Notes under the pieces: generated by a model
Seen by the model: only the letters and a program-made list of their open reading frames with translations
What the model was told of the DNA's origin: nothing
The model's database searches: none
Translations under genes and position numbers: made by a program
NCBI RefSeq assembly: GCF_900167525.1
Contig: NZ_FUZQ01000003.1
Span: forward strand, 62,001 to 126,000
Length of the DNA: 64,000 bases
Source of the DNA: Krasilnikoviella flava
GTDB lineage: Bacteria; Actinomycetota; Actinomycetes; Actinomycetales; Cellulomonadaceae
Direction: 5' to 3'
Part shown: in pieces, positions 34,468-41,572 of the stretch
Layout: every line of letters begins with the position of its first letter
Numbering within the stretch: position 1 is the first letter of the stretch

Positions 34468-34561
34468 GCTGGTCGCAACAACGGGCGCCCACGCCCGGGC
34501 CGACCGGGACGCCGACGGACTCGATCCAGACGCCACGCCGTGCCGTCGTCGTCCGGAGACG

Positions 34562-34604
34562 CCGGAGGCCCGCCGCTCGCGGGTGGCGAGCGGCGGGCCT
34601 CCGG
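34562..34604. terminator. Terminator of the HU gene
   Basis: A perfect 19-bp stem (CCGGAGGCCCGCCGCTCGC, 34562-34580, with 34586-34604) has a GGGTG loop. It lies about 38 bases after the HU stop on the minus strand. No T-run. Confidence 0.88.
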
Positions 34605-34641
34605 GGTGCCGACACGACGCGGACGTCGTGTCAGCGAAGGA

Positions 34642-34923
34642 TCACTTCGCGACGGCCTTCTTCAGCAGCGAGCCGGCGCTGATCTTCACACCGAAGCCGG
34701 CCGGGATCTGGATCTCCTCGCCGGTGCGCGGGTTGCGACCGGTGCGGGCCGCGCGCTCGACGCGCTCGACCGAGAGCAGACCCGTGACCTTGACAGCCTC
34801 ACCCTTGGCGAGCGACTCCTCGAGCACCGCCTGGAAGGCGTTGAGGAACTTCTCCGCCTCCGCCTTGCTGAGCTCAGCCTTGCCGGCGATGGCCGAGACC
34901 AGCTCGGACTTGTTCAGCGACAT
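34642..34923 (-). CDS. hup: DNA-binding protein HU
   Basis: 93 residues, the standard length of the bacterial HU/IHF family. It starts 'MSLNKSELVSAIAGKAELSKAEAEKFLNAF', carries the 'GLLSVERVERAARTGRNPRTGEEI' beta-arm region with the DNA-intercalating 'RNPRTG', and ends 'SAGSLLKKAVAK'. It lacks the long Lys/Ala-rich tail of mycobacterial HupB. It packs and bends the nucleoid DNA. The ribosome site AAGGGA lies five bases before ATG 34923. The codon use is less GC-extreme than its neighbours, as for a highly expressed gene. Confidence 0.97.
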   Translation of the reverse strand: MSLNKSELVSAIAGKAELSKAEAEKFLNAFQAVLEESLAKGEAVKVTGLLSVERVERAARTGRNPRTGEEIQIPAGFGVKISAGSLLKKAVAK

Positions 34924-35011
34924 GTGAATCCCTTCTCCGGTTCACGACGCACGCGACCCGCGCGTCGTCACGTTCGACGCCAACCCGGCTCGCGCCGGGA
35001 GGACGGGGAAC

Positions 35012-35036
35012 ACACTAGGGAACATCCGCGGATTCC
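35012..35036 (-). promoter_or_regulatory. HU promoter -10 with upstream palindrome
   Basis: On the minus strand TAGTGT (35017-35012) is a good -10. Just upstream, ATCCGCGGAT (35033-35024) is a perfect 10-bp palindrome extended by GGAA/TTCC flanks to 18 bases (35019-35036), in the -35 region. It could be an operator or a self-binding HU site. The leader to the ATG would be about 80 nt. Confidence 0.5.
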
Positions 35037-35086
35037 TGCGACTTTTCCGCGCGTGGCGTGCCGTACACCTCGATCCGGGAACCTTT

Positions 35087-35142
35087 CGAGCACGTGATCT
35101 GTCCCGGTATCTGCCGTCATGACGGGACAGATCGCGTGCTCG
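35087..35142. repeat. Palindromic repeat, family 3 (copy 2)
   Basis: CGAGCACGTGATCTGTCCCG (35087-35106) pairs with 35123-35142 with one mismatch around a 16-base loop. The left arm shares ACGTGATC.GTCCCG with the palindrome at 10499. It lies just beyond the stop of the minus-strand CopC-type gene (35154) and can act as its terminator. The remaining bases between HU and this gene hold only the HU leader and promoter. Confidence 0.8.
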
Positions 35143-35153
35143 ACGGCAGTCGC

Positions 35154-35924
35154 TCAGAGCGTCGGACGGCCCCCGTCGTCGGGCGTGTCGCCCGGTTCGC
35201 GGTTTTCGCCCGACTCGCCCGGCTCGCCCGGCTCGTCCATACCGTCGGCGCCGTCGACGGCGTCGTGCCGCTCGCCGGCGCCGGCGTGACGGCGGCGCTG
35301 CAGCAGGACGGCCGCCGCCACGCCCACGGCCGCCAGCACGACCACCGGGAACAGCCACGCCGTGGCCCACCCGGCCTCGCCGTCGGAGTTCAGGTCCACA
35401 CCCGGGGTGCCACCGCTCTCGTGCACGTGCCCGGCCGTCGCCGCAGCGTCCGGGGACGTCGTCGCGCTCGGCGTCGGGCTGGCCGACGGGCTCGGCGTCG
35501 GGCTCGACGTCGGGCTCGGGCTGGGCGACGGCGTCGCGACGCCCGCCACCCTGAACGCGAGCTCGCCCTCGATGGGGTGCCCGTCGGAGGAGACGACGCG
35601 CCACGACACGTCCCAGTCGCCGCCGGGCAGGTCGTCGGGCAGCGTCGCGGTGGCCTCGTCGCCGTCGACGCTCACCTGCGCGGCCACGGTGCCGTCCGGC
35701 GTGGTGACGGCGACCTGGGCCCCCGCCTCCAGCACCTCGGCGCTGAACACCAACGCGATCTCGGTGGGCGCCCCGTCCACGGAGGCGCCGTCCGCCGGGT
35801 CGGACGAGAGGAGCCGGTCGTGCGCGCTGGCGGGCTGTGCCACGGCGACGCCGAGCACGGGCGCCAGCGCGACGGCGAGCAGGGCGACGAGGGCGCGACG
35901 GCGGCGCGCGGTCTGGGGGTGCAC
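35154..35924 (-). CDS. CopC-domain copper-resistance/copper-binding protein
   Basis: 256 residues. A signal peptide ends at 'ASA', so the mature protein starts with His ('HDRLLSSDPADGA'), the copper ligand position of CopC/YcnJ proteins. The ~95-residue CopC domain holds 'WDVSWRVVSSDGHPIEGELAF', with the second His motif. A Pro/Ser linker, a 'HVH' element, one membrane helix and an acidic tail follow, so the protein is anchored with its CopC domain outside. GTG 35924 is preceded by TAGGGT at six bases; probably leaderless. It may supply copper to the cell or the envelope. Confidence 0.88.
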   Translation of the reverse strand: MHPQTARRRRALVALLAVALAPVLGVAVAQPASAHDRLLSSDPADGASVDGAPTEIALVFSAEVLEAGAQVAVTTPDGTVAAQVSVDGDEATATLPDDLPGGDWDVSWRVVSSDGHPIEGELAFRVAGVATPSPSPSPTSSPTPSPSASPTPSATTSPDAAATAGHVHESGGTPGVDLNSDGEAGWATAWLFPVVVLAAVGVAAAVLLQRRRHAGAGERHDAVDGADGMDEPGEPGESGENREPGDTPDDGGRPTL

Positions 35925-35950
35925 GGCCCGACCCTAGCGACCCGCCGACC

Positions 35951-35992
35951 TGTCAGAGCCACGTGGGGGTATGCCCCGCCCTGGCTCGGACA
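35951..35992. repeat. Palindromic repeat, family 2 (copy 2)
   Basis: TGTCAGAGCCA and CTGGCTCGGACA are inverse with one or two mismatches, flanking GGGGGTATGCCCC. It lies in the divergent gap between the CopC-type gene and nadE, about 20 bases before copy 3. Confidence 0.85.
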
Positions 35993-36011
35993 ACTCCTGG
36001 GGCTCGCGACC

Positions 36012-36052
36012 TGTCAGAGCCACAGAGGGTATGGACCGTCCTGGGTCTGACA
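36012..36052. repeat. Palindromic repeat, family 2 (copy 3)
   Basis: TGTCAGAGCCA (36012-36022) and TGGGTCTGACA (36042-36052) form the arms, with GAGGGTATGGACC between them. It is in direct orientation with copy 2 and about 27 bases upstream of the nadE -10. Confidence 0.85.
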
Positions 36053-36090
36053 AGTCTCGCGGGCACGGGCAGCGTTCCTACACTCGGGGG

Positions 36091-38136
36091 GTGGACTTCA
36101 CCTCGGCCTATGCCCACGGCTTCGCCCGCGTGGCGGCCTGCACCGTCCCCGTCACCGTCGCCGACCCCCGCGCGAACGCGGCCGCGGTCCTCGCCGAGGC
36201 GCGCGCGTGCCACGACGACGGCGTCGCGGTCGCCGTCTTCCCGGAGCTCTGCGTCTCGGGGTACGCGATCGACGACCTGCACCTGGCCGACACGCTCCTG
36301 GAGGCGACGTCGGACGCCCTAGCGACGATCGTCGAGGCCAGCGCGGACCTGCGCCCGCTGCTCGTCGTGGGCGCCCCGCTCGAGGTCGGGAACCGGCTGC
36401 TGAACTGCGCCGTCGTCGTGCAGGGCGGCCGGGTGCTCGGCGTCGCGCCCAAGTCGTACCTGCCGAACTACCGCGAGTTCTACGAGAAGCGCTGGTTCGC
36501 CCCCGGCGACGACCGCCGCGGCGCCACCGTGACGCTGCCGTTCGTGGACGGACCCGTGCCGTTCGGCCCCGACCTGCTGTTCGCCGCCGACGACGTGGCC
36601 GGTCTCGTGGTGCACGTCGAGGTGTGCGAGGACCTGTGGGTGCCGGTGCCCCCGTCGGCCGAGGCGGCGCTGGCGGGCGCGACGGTGCTGCTCAACCTGT
36701 CCGCGAGCCCCATCACCGTGGCGCGGGCGGAGGACCGGCGGCTCATGGTCCGCTCGGCGTCGCACCGCGGGCTGGCCGCCTACGCGTACGCGGCGGCGCA
36801 GGGCGAGTCGAGCACCGACCTGTCGTGGGACGGCCAGACGATGGTCTACGAGGTGGGCGACCTGCTCGCCGAGACCGAGCGCTTCCCGGACGGCGCACGA
36901 CGCTCCGTGGCCGACGTCGACCTCGACAGGCTGCGCCAGGAGCGTCTGCGGCAGGGCAGCTTCGACGACAACCGCCGCGCGCTCGGCTCCCGCGTGGAGG
37001 GCTTCCGCACCGTGTCGTGGACCGTCGACCCGCCGTCCGGCGACGTCGGCCTGCGCCGCAAGGTGGACCGGTTCCCGTTCGTCCCCGACGACCCGGAGCG
37101 CCTCGCCCAGGACTGCTACGAGGCCTACTCGATCCAGGTGGCCGGGCTGGAGCAGCGGCTGCGGTCGATCGGCCAGCCGAAGATCGTCATCGGCGTCTCG
37201 GGCGGCCTGGACTCGACGCACGCGCTGATCGTCGCGGCCCGCGCGATGGACCGGCTCGGCCGGCCGCGCACCGACATCCACGCGATCACGATGCCCGGCT
37301 TCGCGACGTCGTCCGAGACGAAGGACCGCGCCACCCGGCTCGCGACGTCGCTCGGCGTGCACTTCGAGGAGCTCGACATCCGCCCGGCCGCCGAGCAGAT
37401 GCTGCGCGACCTCGGCCACCCTTACGGGTCCGGCGAGAAGGTCTACGACGTCACGTTCGAGAACGTCCAGGCCGGACTGCGCTACGACTACCTGTTCCGC
37501 CTCGCCAACCACCGCGGCGGCATCGTGCTCGGTACCGGCGACCTGTCGGAGCTCGCGCTGGGCTGGTGCACGTACGGCGTGGGCGACCAGATGTCGCACT
37601 ACGCCGTGAACTCCGGCGTGCCGAAGACGCTCATCCAGCACCTCATCCGCTGGGTGGCGGACTCGGGACGGTTCGAGGCGGAGACCAACACCCTGCTCCT
37701 CGAGATCCTGGGGCAGGAGATCTCCCCGGAGCTCGTGCCCGCGGAGGAGGGCGAGGCGCCGCAGTCCACCGAGGCGACGATCGGCCCCTACGCGCTGCAG
37801 GACCTCACCCTGTTCTGGACGCTGCGGCACGGGCTGCGGCCGTCGAAGATCGCGTTCCTCGCCTGGCACGCCTGGCGTGACGCCGACGCCGGCGAGTGGC
37901 CGCCGAACTTCCCCCACGACGAGCGGTCCACCTACGACCTGGCGACCATCCGGAAGTGGGAGACGGTGTTCTTCCGCCGCTACTTCTCGTCGCAGTTCAA
38001 GCGCTCCGCCATCCCGAACGGCCCCAAGGTCGCCGCCGGCGGCTCGCTGTCACCGCGCGGGGACTGGCGGATGCCGTCCGACGCCTCCGCCGCCGCCTGG
38101 CTCGCCGAGCTGGAGGAGAACGTGCCGACCGCCTGA
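36091..38136 (+). CDS. nadE: Glutamine-dependent NAD+ synthetase
   Basis: 681 residues, a cytoplasmic two-domain enzyme making NAD+ from deamido-NAD+, ATP and glutamine. The N-terminal nitrilase-type glutaminase has the triad Glu52 ('FPELCVSGY'), Lys121 ('KSYLPNYREF') and Cys179 ('EVCEDLW'). The C-terminal synthetase has the PPi loop 'GVSGGLDSTHA' (around residue 370) and 'GTGDLSELALGWCTYG'. The length fits the actinobacterial glutamine-dependent form. GTG 36091 has TACACT (36079-36084) six bases upstream and no ribosome site, so it is probably leaderless. Confidence 0.96.
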   Translation: MDFTSAYAHGFARVAACTVPVTVADPRANAAAVLAEARACHDDGVAVAVFPELCVSGYAIDDLHLADTLLEATSDALATIVEASADLRPLLVVGAPLEVGNRLLNCAVVVQGGRVLGVAPKSYLPNYREFYEKRWFAPGDDRRGATVTLPFVDGPVPFGPDLLFAADDVAGLVVHVEVCEDLWVPVPPSAEAALAGATVLLNLSASPITVARAEDRRLMVRSASHRGLAAYAYAAAQGESSTDLSWDGQTMVYEVGDLLAETERFPDGARRSVADVDLDRLRQERLRQGSFDDNRRALGSRVEGFRTVSWTVDPPSGDVGLRRKVDRFPFVPDDPERLAQDCYEAYSIQVAGLEQRLRSIGQPKIVIGVSGGLDSTHALIVAARAMDRLGRPRTDIHAITMPGFATSSETKDRATRLATSLGVHFEELDIRPAAEQMLRDLGHPYGSGEKVYDVTFENVQAGLRYDYLFRLANHRGGIVLGTGDLSELALGWCTYGVGDQMSHYAVNSGVPKTLIQHLIRWVADSGRFEAETNTLLLEILGQEISPELVPAEEGEAPQSTEATIGPYALQDLTLFWTLRHGLRPSKIAFLAWHAWRDADAGEWPPNFPHDERSTYDLATIRKWETVFFRRYFSSQFKRSAIPNGPKVAAGGSLSPRGDWRMPSDASAAAWLAELEENVPTA

Positions 38137-38137
38137 G

Positions 38138-38218
38138 CTGCACCGTCAGCTCGCCGTGGAGGCTGCGGAACAGCACGTGTCGCTCAACCGGCTGGTGCCC
38201 CTCCGCCTGGCGGGCTGA
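38138..38218 (+). pseudogene. Remnant of a HicB/Arc-type antitoxin C-terminus
   Basis: After the nadE stop, one frame reads 27 codons, 'LHRQLAVEAAEQHVSLNRLV' then 'PLRLAG' and stop. This matches the ribbon-helix-helix end of HicB-type antitoxins (LHr.La..Ae..gvSLNqlv...La). No start, no upstream HicB domain and no HicA toxin are present, so it is a decayed fragment. It sits in the 90-bp gap before the converging phosphatase gene. Confidence 0.55.
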
Positions 38219-38226
38219 CACTGCGG

Positions 38227-38814
38227 TCAGGGGCGCGCGGCCGGCCCGAACCCGGTCCAGCGCAGCTCGGGCGGCAGGTGGCCCATGTCGTTGTAGACGA
38301 TCAGCGACGCCGAGCGGTCGTCGCGGTACTCGAGGGTCGTGAGGGCGGCATTGCCGTACGGCAGCCCCAGCCAGCTCGCGGGCGGGGCGGCGAGCGCGTC
38401 GCGCACCAGCCACGCGACCTGGAACGCGTGCGTGACCAGCACCTCGTGCGTCTCGGTCTCGGCCGGGCACGCGAACCGGGCCGTGAGGGCCGCGGCCAGC
38501 CGTTCGCCCTCGGCCGCCTCGGCCCGGTCCTCGCCGTCGAAGAACCCGGCCCAGGCCGGCGGGAGCGGGTCCGGGATGAACGGCACGTGGTCCACCAGCT
38601 CGGCCGCCTCCGCGACGGGAACGCCGGGCAGCTGCGCCCCCAGGACCTGAGCGGACCGCACCGCGCGCGGCAGGGGTGAGTGCCAGACGGCGTCGACGGG
38701 CAGCGCCGCCAGGCGGCGGCCGGCCAGCTCGGCCTGCCGCTCCCCCACCCCGGTCAGCTCGCCGAACGGGTCCGCGGCGCCGTGGCGCAGCACGTGCAGG
38801 TGTCGGGTCGGCAT
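38227..38814 (-). CDS. Histidine phosphatase family protein
   Basis: 195 residues of the phosphoglycerate-mutase-like superfamily. The phosphohistidine motif 'VLRHGAAD' has His11; 'WHSPLPRAVRSAQVLG' supplies the second Arg; the later His is in 'VLVTHAFQVAWLVRDAL'. A short insert around 'PDPLPPAWAGFFDGEDRAEAAEG' forms the substrate lid. The substrate is unknown. TAGCGT ends seven bases before ATG 38814 and there is no ribosome site, suggesting a leaderless message. Confidence 0.9.
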   Translation of the reverse strand: MPTRHLHVLRHGAADPFGELTGVGERQAELAGRRLAALPVDAVWHSPLPRAVRSAQVLGAQLPGVPVAEAAELVDHVPFIPDPLPPAWAGFFDGEDRAEAAEGERLAAALTARFACPAETETHEVLVTHAFQVAWLVRDALAAPPASWLGLPYGNAALTTLEYRDDRSASLIVYNDMGHLPPELRWTGFGPAARP

Positions 38815-38912
38815 GCGACCGACGCTATCGGGCCCCGAAGGCGTCGGTGCAGGCAGATAAGGTGCTTCGGGCCGTTCCGCCGGGGACGGCGGCAGGGAGC
38901 GCGGGGAGCGAC

Positions 38913-40274
38913 ATGAGCGAGCGGCAGCCTTCGGGGACGACCACGGACGGCGTCGCGACGCCGGAGCGGCAGCAGGACACGCTGCTGTGGCCCAAGCTCG
39001 GCCCGTACCCCACCGAGGTCCGCGAGACGATCCGCGTGCTCGCGGAGATCCTCGGCGCGCCGCGCAAGAAGAAGTCGAAGCCGACGTCGAGCTCCGGCTG
39101 GGCCGCGCGCAAGCTGGGGGTGAAGAAGGCCGCCCTGTCGGAGGTCAAGCGGGAGCTCTCCGACTCGCAGCTGCTGCTGCACGGGCATGTCCTGGCCCGC
39201 TGGATGACGGAGCACCAGGCCGCGGTCAAGATCCTCGGGCCCCACGGCAGCACGCCGGAGTGGCGTCCGCTGAGCCTCGGCGAGGACCACACCGTGTCGG
39301 TGCCCTTCCACCTGTCGGTGTTCTTCCCCGCGGGCACCCTGCGCGACGAGCCGGTCGCGATCCACATCTGCGGCGGGCATCCCGCCGACATCACCGTCTA
39401 CGCCGGCAAGGGCCGGCGCGACCTCGCCGAGGCCGTCCTCGACGACTTCCTCACCGCGCTCAAGGGCGAGGGCAACCCGTACCGGGGCCGGATCCTCCAG
39501 GTGTCGGTGAGCAGCTACGGCAACCAGGTGGCGTTCGAGCCGGTGCCCGCGACGCACGAGACGCGCGCGGACCTCGTGCTCGCCGACGCCGTCTGGGGCG
39601 AGGTGGACCTGTTCCTGTCGTCCGGCACGACGCGCCGCGCCGACCTGCTCTCCCTCGGCCTGCCGACGACGCGCGGCCTGCTGCTGGCGGGCAAGCCCGG
39701 CGTGGGCAAGACGAAGCTCGGCCGGATCCTCGCGGCGGAGGTCGCGGGCGCGATGACGGTGATGATCGTGGAGCCGGACGTGCTGCGGCAGGCGTCGGAG
39801 AACCTCTACAAGGAGGTCGAGCGGCTCGGCCCCACCCTCGTCGTCATGGAGGACATCGACGGCGTCGCGAACGCCGACATGCGCAGCTCGTCGGGGTTCT
39901 CGGAGTTCCTCAACGCGCTCGACGGCGCGCGGGTGCGCAACGACGTCCTCACGCTCGCGACCACGAACGACCCGGGCTCCCTCGACCCGGCCGTGAAGCG
40001 GCCCGGTCGGTTCGACACGATCCTCGAGGTGCCGCTGCCGAGCCACGAGGGGCGTGTCTCCATCCTGAAGATCTACCTGCCGCGGCAGGGCGAGGGCCTC
40101 GACCTCGCGGCGATCGCCGGGAGCCTCGACGGTGCGACGGGCGCAGAGATCCGCGAGGTCGCGCGCCGCGCCGTCCTCGAGCACGGCATCGAGGGTCTGA
40201 CGACGCGCCGCATCCTCGACATCACCGCGACCGGCCGCTGGAAGCCGTCCCCCGCCGTCGGTCACTACCTGTAG
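38913..40274 (+). CDS. AAA+ ATPase with N-terminal domain of DUF5925 type
   Basis: 453 residues. The C-terminal AAA+ module has Walker A 'GKPGVGKTK' (Lys266), Walker B 'LVVMEDID', sensor-1 'LATTND' and the arginine finger 'KRPGRFD', with a small lid domain after it. The N-terminal ~240 residues contain a basic patch ('RKKKSKPTSSSGWAARK') and a region, 'VSVPFHLSVFFP...HICGGHPADITVYAGKG', typical of actinobacterial DUF5925/AAA proteins. The single AAA domain resembles the Bcs1/ClpX-adaptor class of remodelling ATPases. ATG 38913 follows GGGGAG at five bases. No partner gene is adjacent; function unknown. Confidence 0.82.
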   Translation: MSERQPSGTTTDGVATPERQQDTLLWPKLGPYPTEVRETIRVLAEILGAPRKKKSKPTSSSGWAARKLGVKKAALSEVKRELSDSQLLLHGHVLARWMTEHQAAVKILGPHGSTPEWRPLSLGEDHTVSVPFHLSVFFPAGTLRDEPVAIHICGGHPADITVYAGKGRRDLAEAVLDDFLTALKGEGNPYRGRILQVSVSSYGNQVAFEPVPATHETRADLVLADAVWGEVDLFLSSGTTRRADLLSLGLPTTRGLLLAGKPGVGKTKLGRILAAEVAGAMTVMIVEPDVLRQASENLYKEVERLGPTLVVMEDIDGVANADMRSSSGFSEFLNALDGARVRNDVLTLATTNDPGSLDPAVKRPGRFDTILEVPLPSHEGRVSILKIYLPRQGEGLDLAAIAGSLDGATGAEIREVARRAVLEHGIEGLTTRRILDITATGRWKPSPAVGHYL

Positions 40275-40304
40275 GGACCACGGGTCGGCGGCATGATGGC
40301 GGGC

Positions 40305-41558
40305 ATGACCACACCGATCCGCACCGCTCGCTCCTCCGTCGCGATCACGAACGGCTACGTCGTCCCCGTGGACGGCCTGCCCGTCGACGGCGGCACCGTC
40401 CTGGTCACCGACGGCGTGATCACCGCCGTCGGGCCGGACGTCGAGGTGCCCGAGGGGGTGCCGACGCTCGACGCGGGCGGCCGGTGGGTGCTGCCGGGCT
40501 TCGTGGAGTCGCACGGGCACGTGGGCGTGCACGAGGAGGCCGAGGGGTGGGCCGGCGACGACACCAACGAGAAGACCGGGCCCGACGGCGCGCACCTGCG
40601 CGCGCTGGACGCGATCAACGTGGAGGACGAGGGCTTCCGCGACGCCCTCGCGGGCGGTGTGACGTCCGTCGTCGTGAAGCCCGGCTCGGCCAACCCGATC
40701 GGCGGCCAGACGGTCGCGATCAAGACGTGGGGCGGGCGCACCGTCGACGAGCAGGTCATCAGCGACGCCGTGTCGGTGAAGTCGGCGCTCGGCGAGAACC
40801 CCAAGCGCGTGTACGGCGAGCAGAAGAAGCAGCCGTCCACCCGCCTGGGCGTGGCGGCCGTCATCCGCCAGGCTTTCCTGGACGCCCAGCACTACGCCGC
40901 CCAGCGCGACGCGGCGGAGTTGAAGGGCGAGCCGTTCGCCCGCGACCTCGGCAAGGAGACCCTCGCCCGCGTGCTCGCCGGCGAGCTGGCGTGGGACCAG
41001 CACACCCACCGAGCCGACGACATCGCCACCGCGCTGCGCCTCGCCGACGAGTTCGGCTACCGGCTCGTGGTGAACCACGGCACGGACGGCGCCGCGATCG
41101 CCGACGTGCTCGCCGAGCGGGACGTGCCGGTCATCTACGGCCCCATGCTCACGTCGCGCTCCAAGGTGGAGCTGCGCGACCGGGACGTCGCCAACCTCGC
41201 CCGCCTGGCAGAGGCCGGGGTGCGGGTCGCCATCACGACCGACCACCCGGTGGTGCCGATCAACTTCCTCGTGCACCAGGCGTCGTTCGCCGTGAAGGAG
41301 GGCCTGGACCCGCAGGTCGCGCTCGAGGCGCTCACGGTGAACCCGGCGTCGTTCCTCGGCCTCGACGACCGGGTGGGCGCGCTGACGCCCGGGCTGGACG
41401 GCGACGTCGTCGTCTGGTCGGGCGACCCGCTCGACGTCGGGTCGCGCGCCGAGCACGTCTTCGTCACGGGCACGGAGGTCTACACGTGGGACCGCACCGC
41501 GGACGACGGCCGCGGCGCCGGCCGCGTGCGCGAGCGGTCACAGCGGTTCGCCCGCTGA
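40305..41558 (+). CDS. Amidohydrolase family protein (imidazolonepropionase-like)
   Basis: 417 residues of the metal-dependent amidohydrolase superfamily. The HxH metal motif is in 'VESHGHVGVHEE'; later metal-binding His residues are in 'DQHTHRADD' and 'VVNHGTDG', and the catalytic Asp in 'ITTDHPVVP'. A beta-sandwich composite domain comes from the N- and C-termini ('LDGDVVVWSGDPLD'). ATG 40305 is preferred over ATG 40293 because CATGAT lies seven bases upstream, matching the window's leaderless pattern. The substrate is unknown. Confidence 0.87.
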   Translation: MTTPIRTARSSVAITNGYVVPVDGLPVDGGTVLVTDGVITAVGPDVEVPEGVPTLDAGGRWVLPGFVESHGHVGVHEEAEGWAGDDTNEKTGPDGAHLRALDAINVEDEGFRDALAGGVTSVVVKPGSANPIGGQTVAIKTWGGRTVDEQVISDAVSVKSALGENPKRVYGEQKKQPSTRLGVAAVIRQAFLDAQHYAAQRDAAELKGEPFARDLGKETLARVLAGELAWDQHTHRADDIATALRLADEFGYRLVVNHGTDGAAIADVLAERDVPVIYGPMLTSRSKVELRDRDVANLARLAEAGVRVAITTDHPVVPINFLVHQASFAVKEGLDPQVALEALTVNPASFLGLDDRVGALTPGLDGDVVVWSGDPLDVGSRAEHVFVTGTEVYTWDRTADDGRGAGRVRERSQRFAR

Positions 41559-41572
41559 CCCGTCACCGGCCG

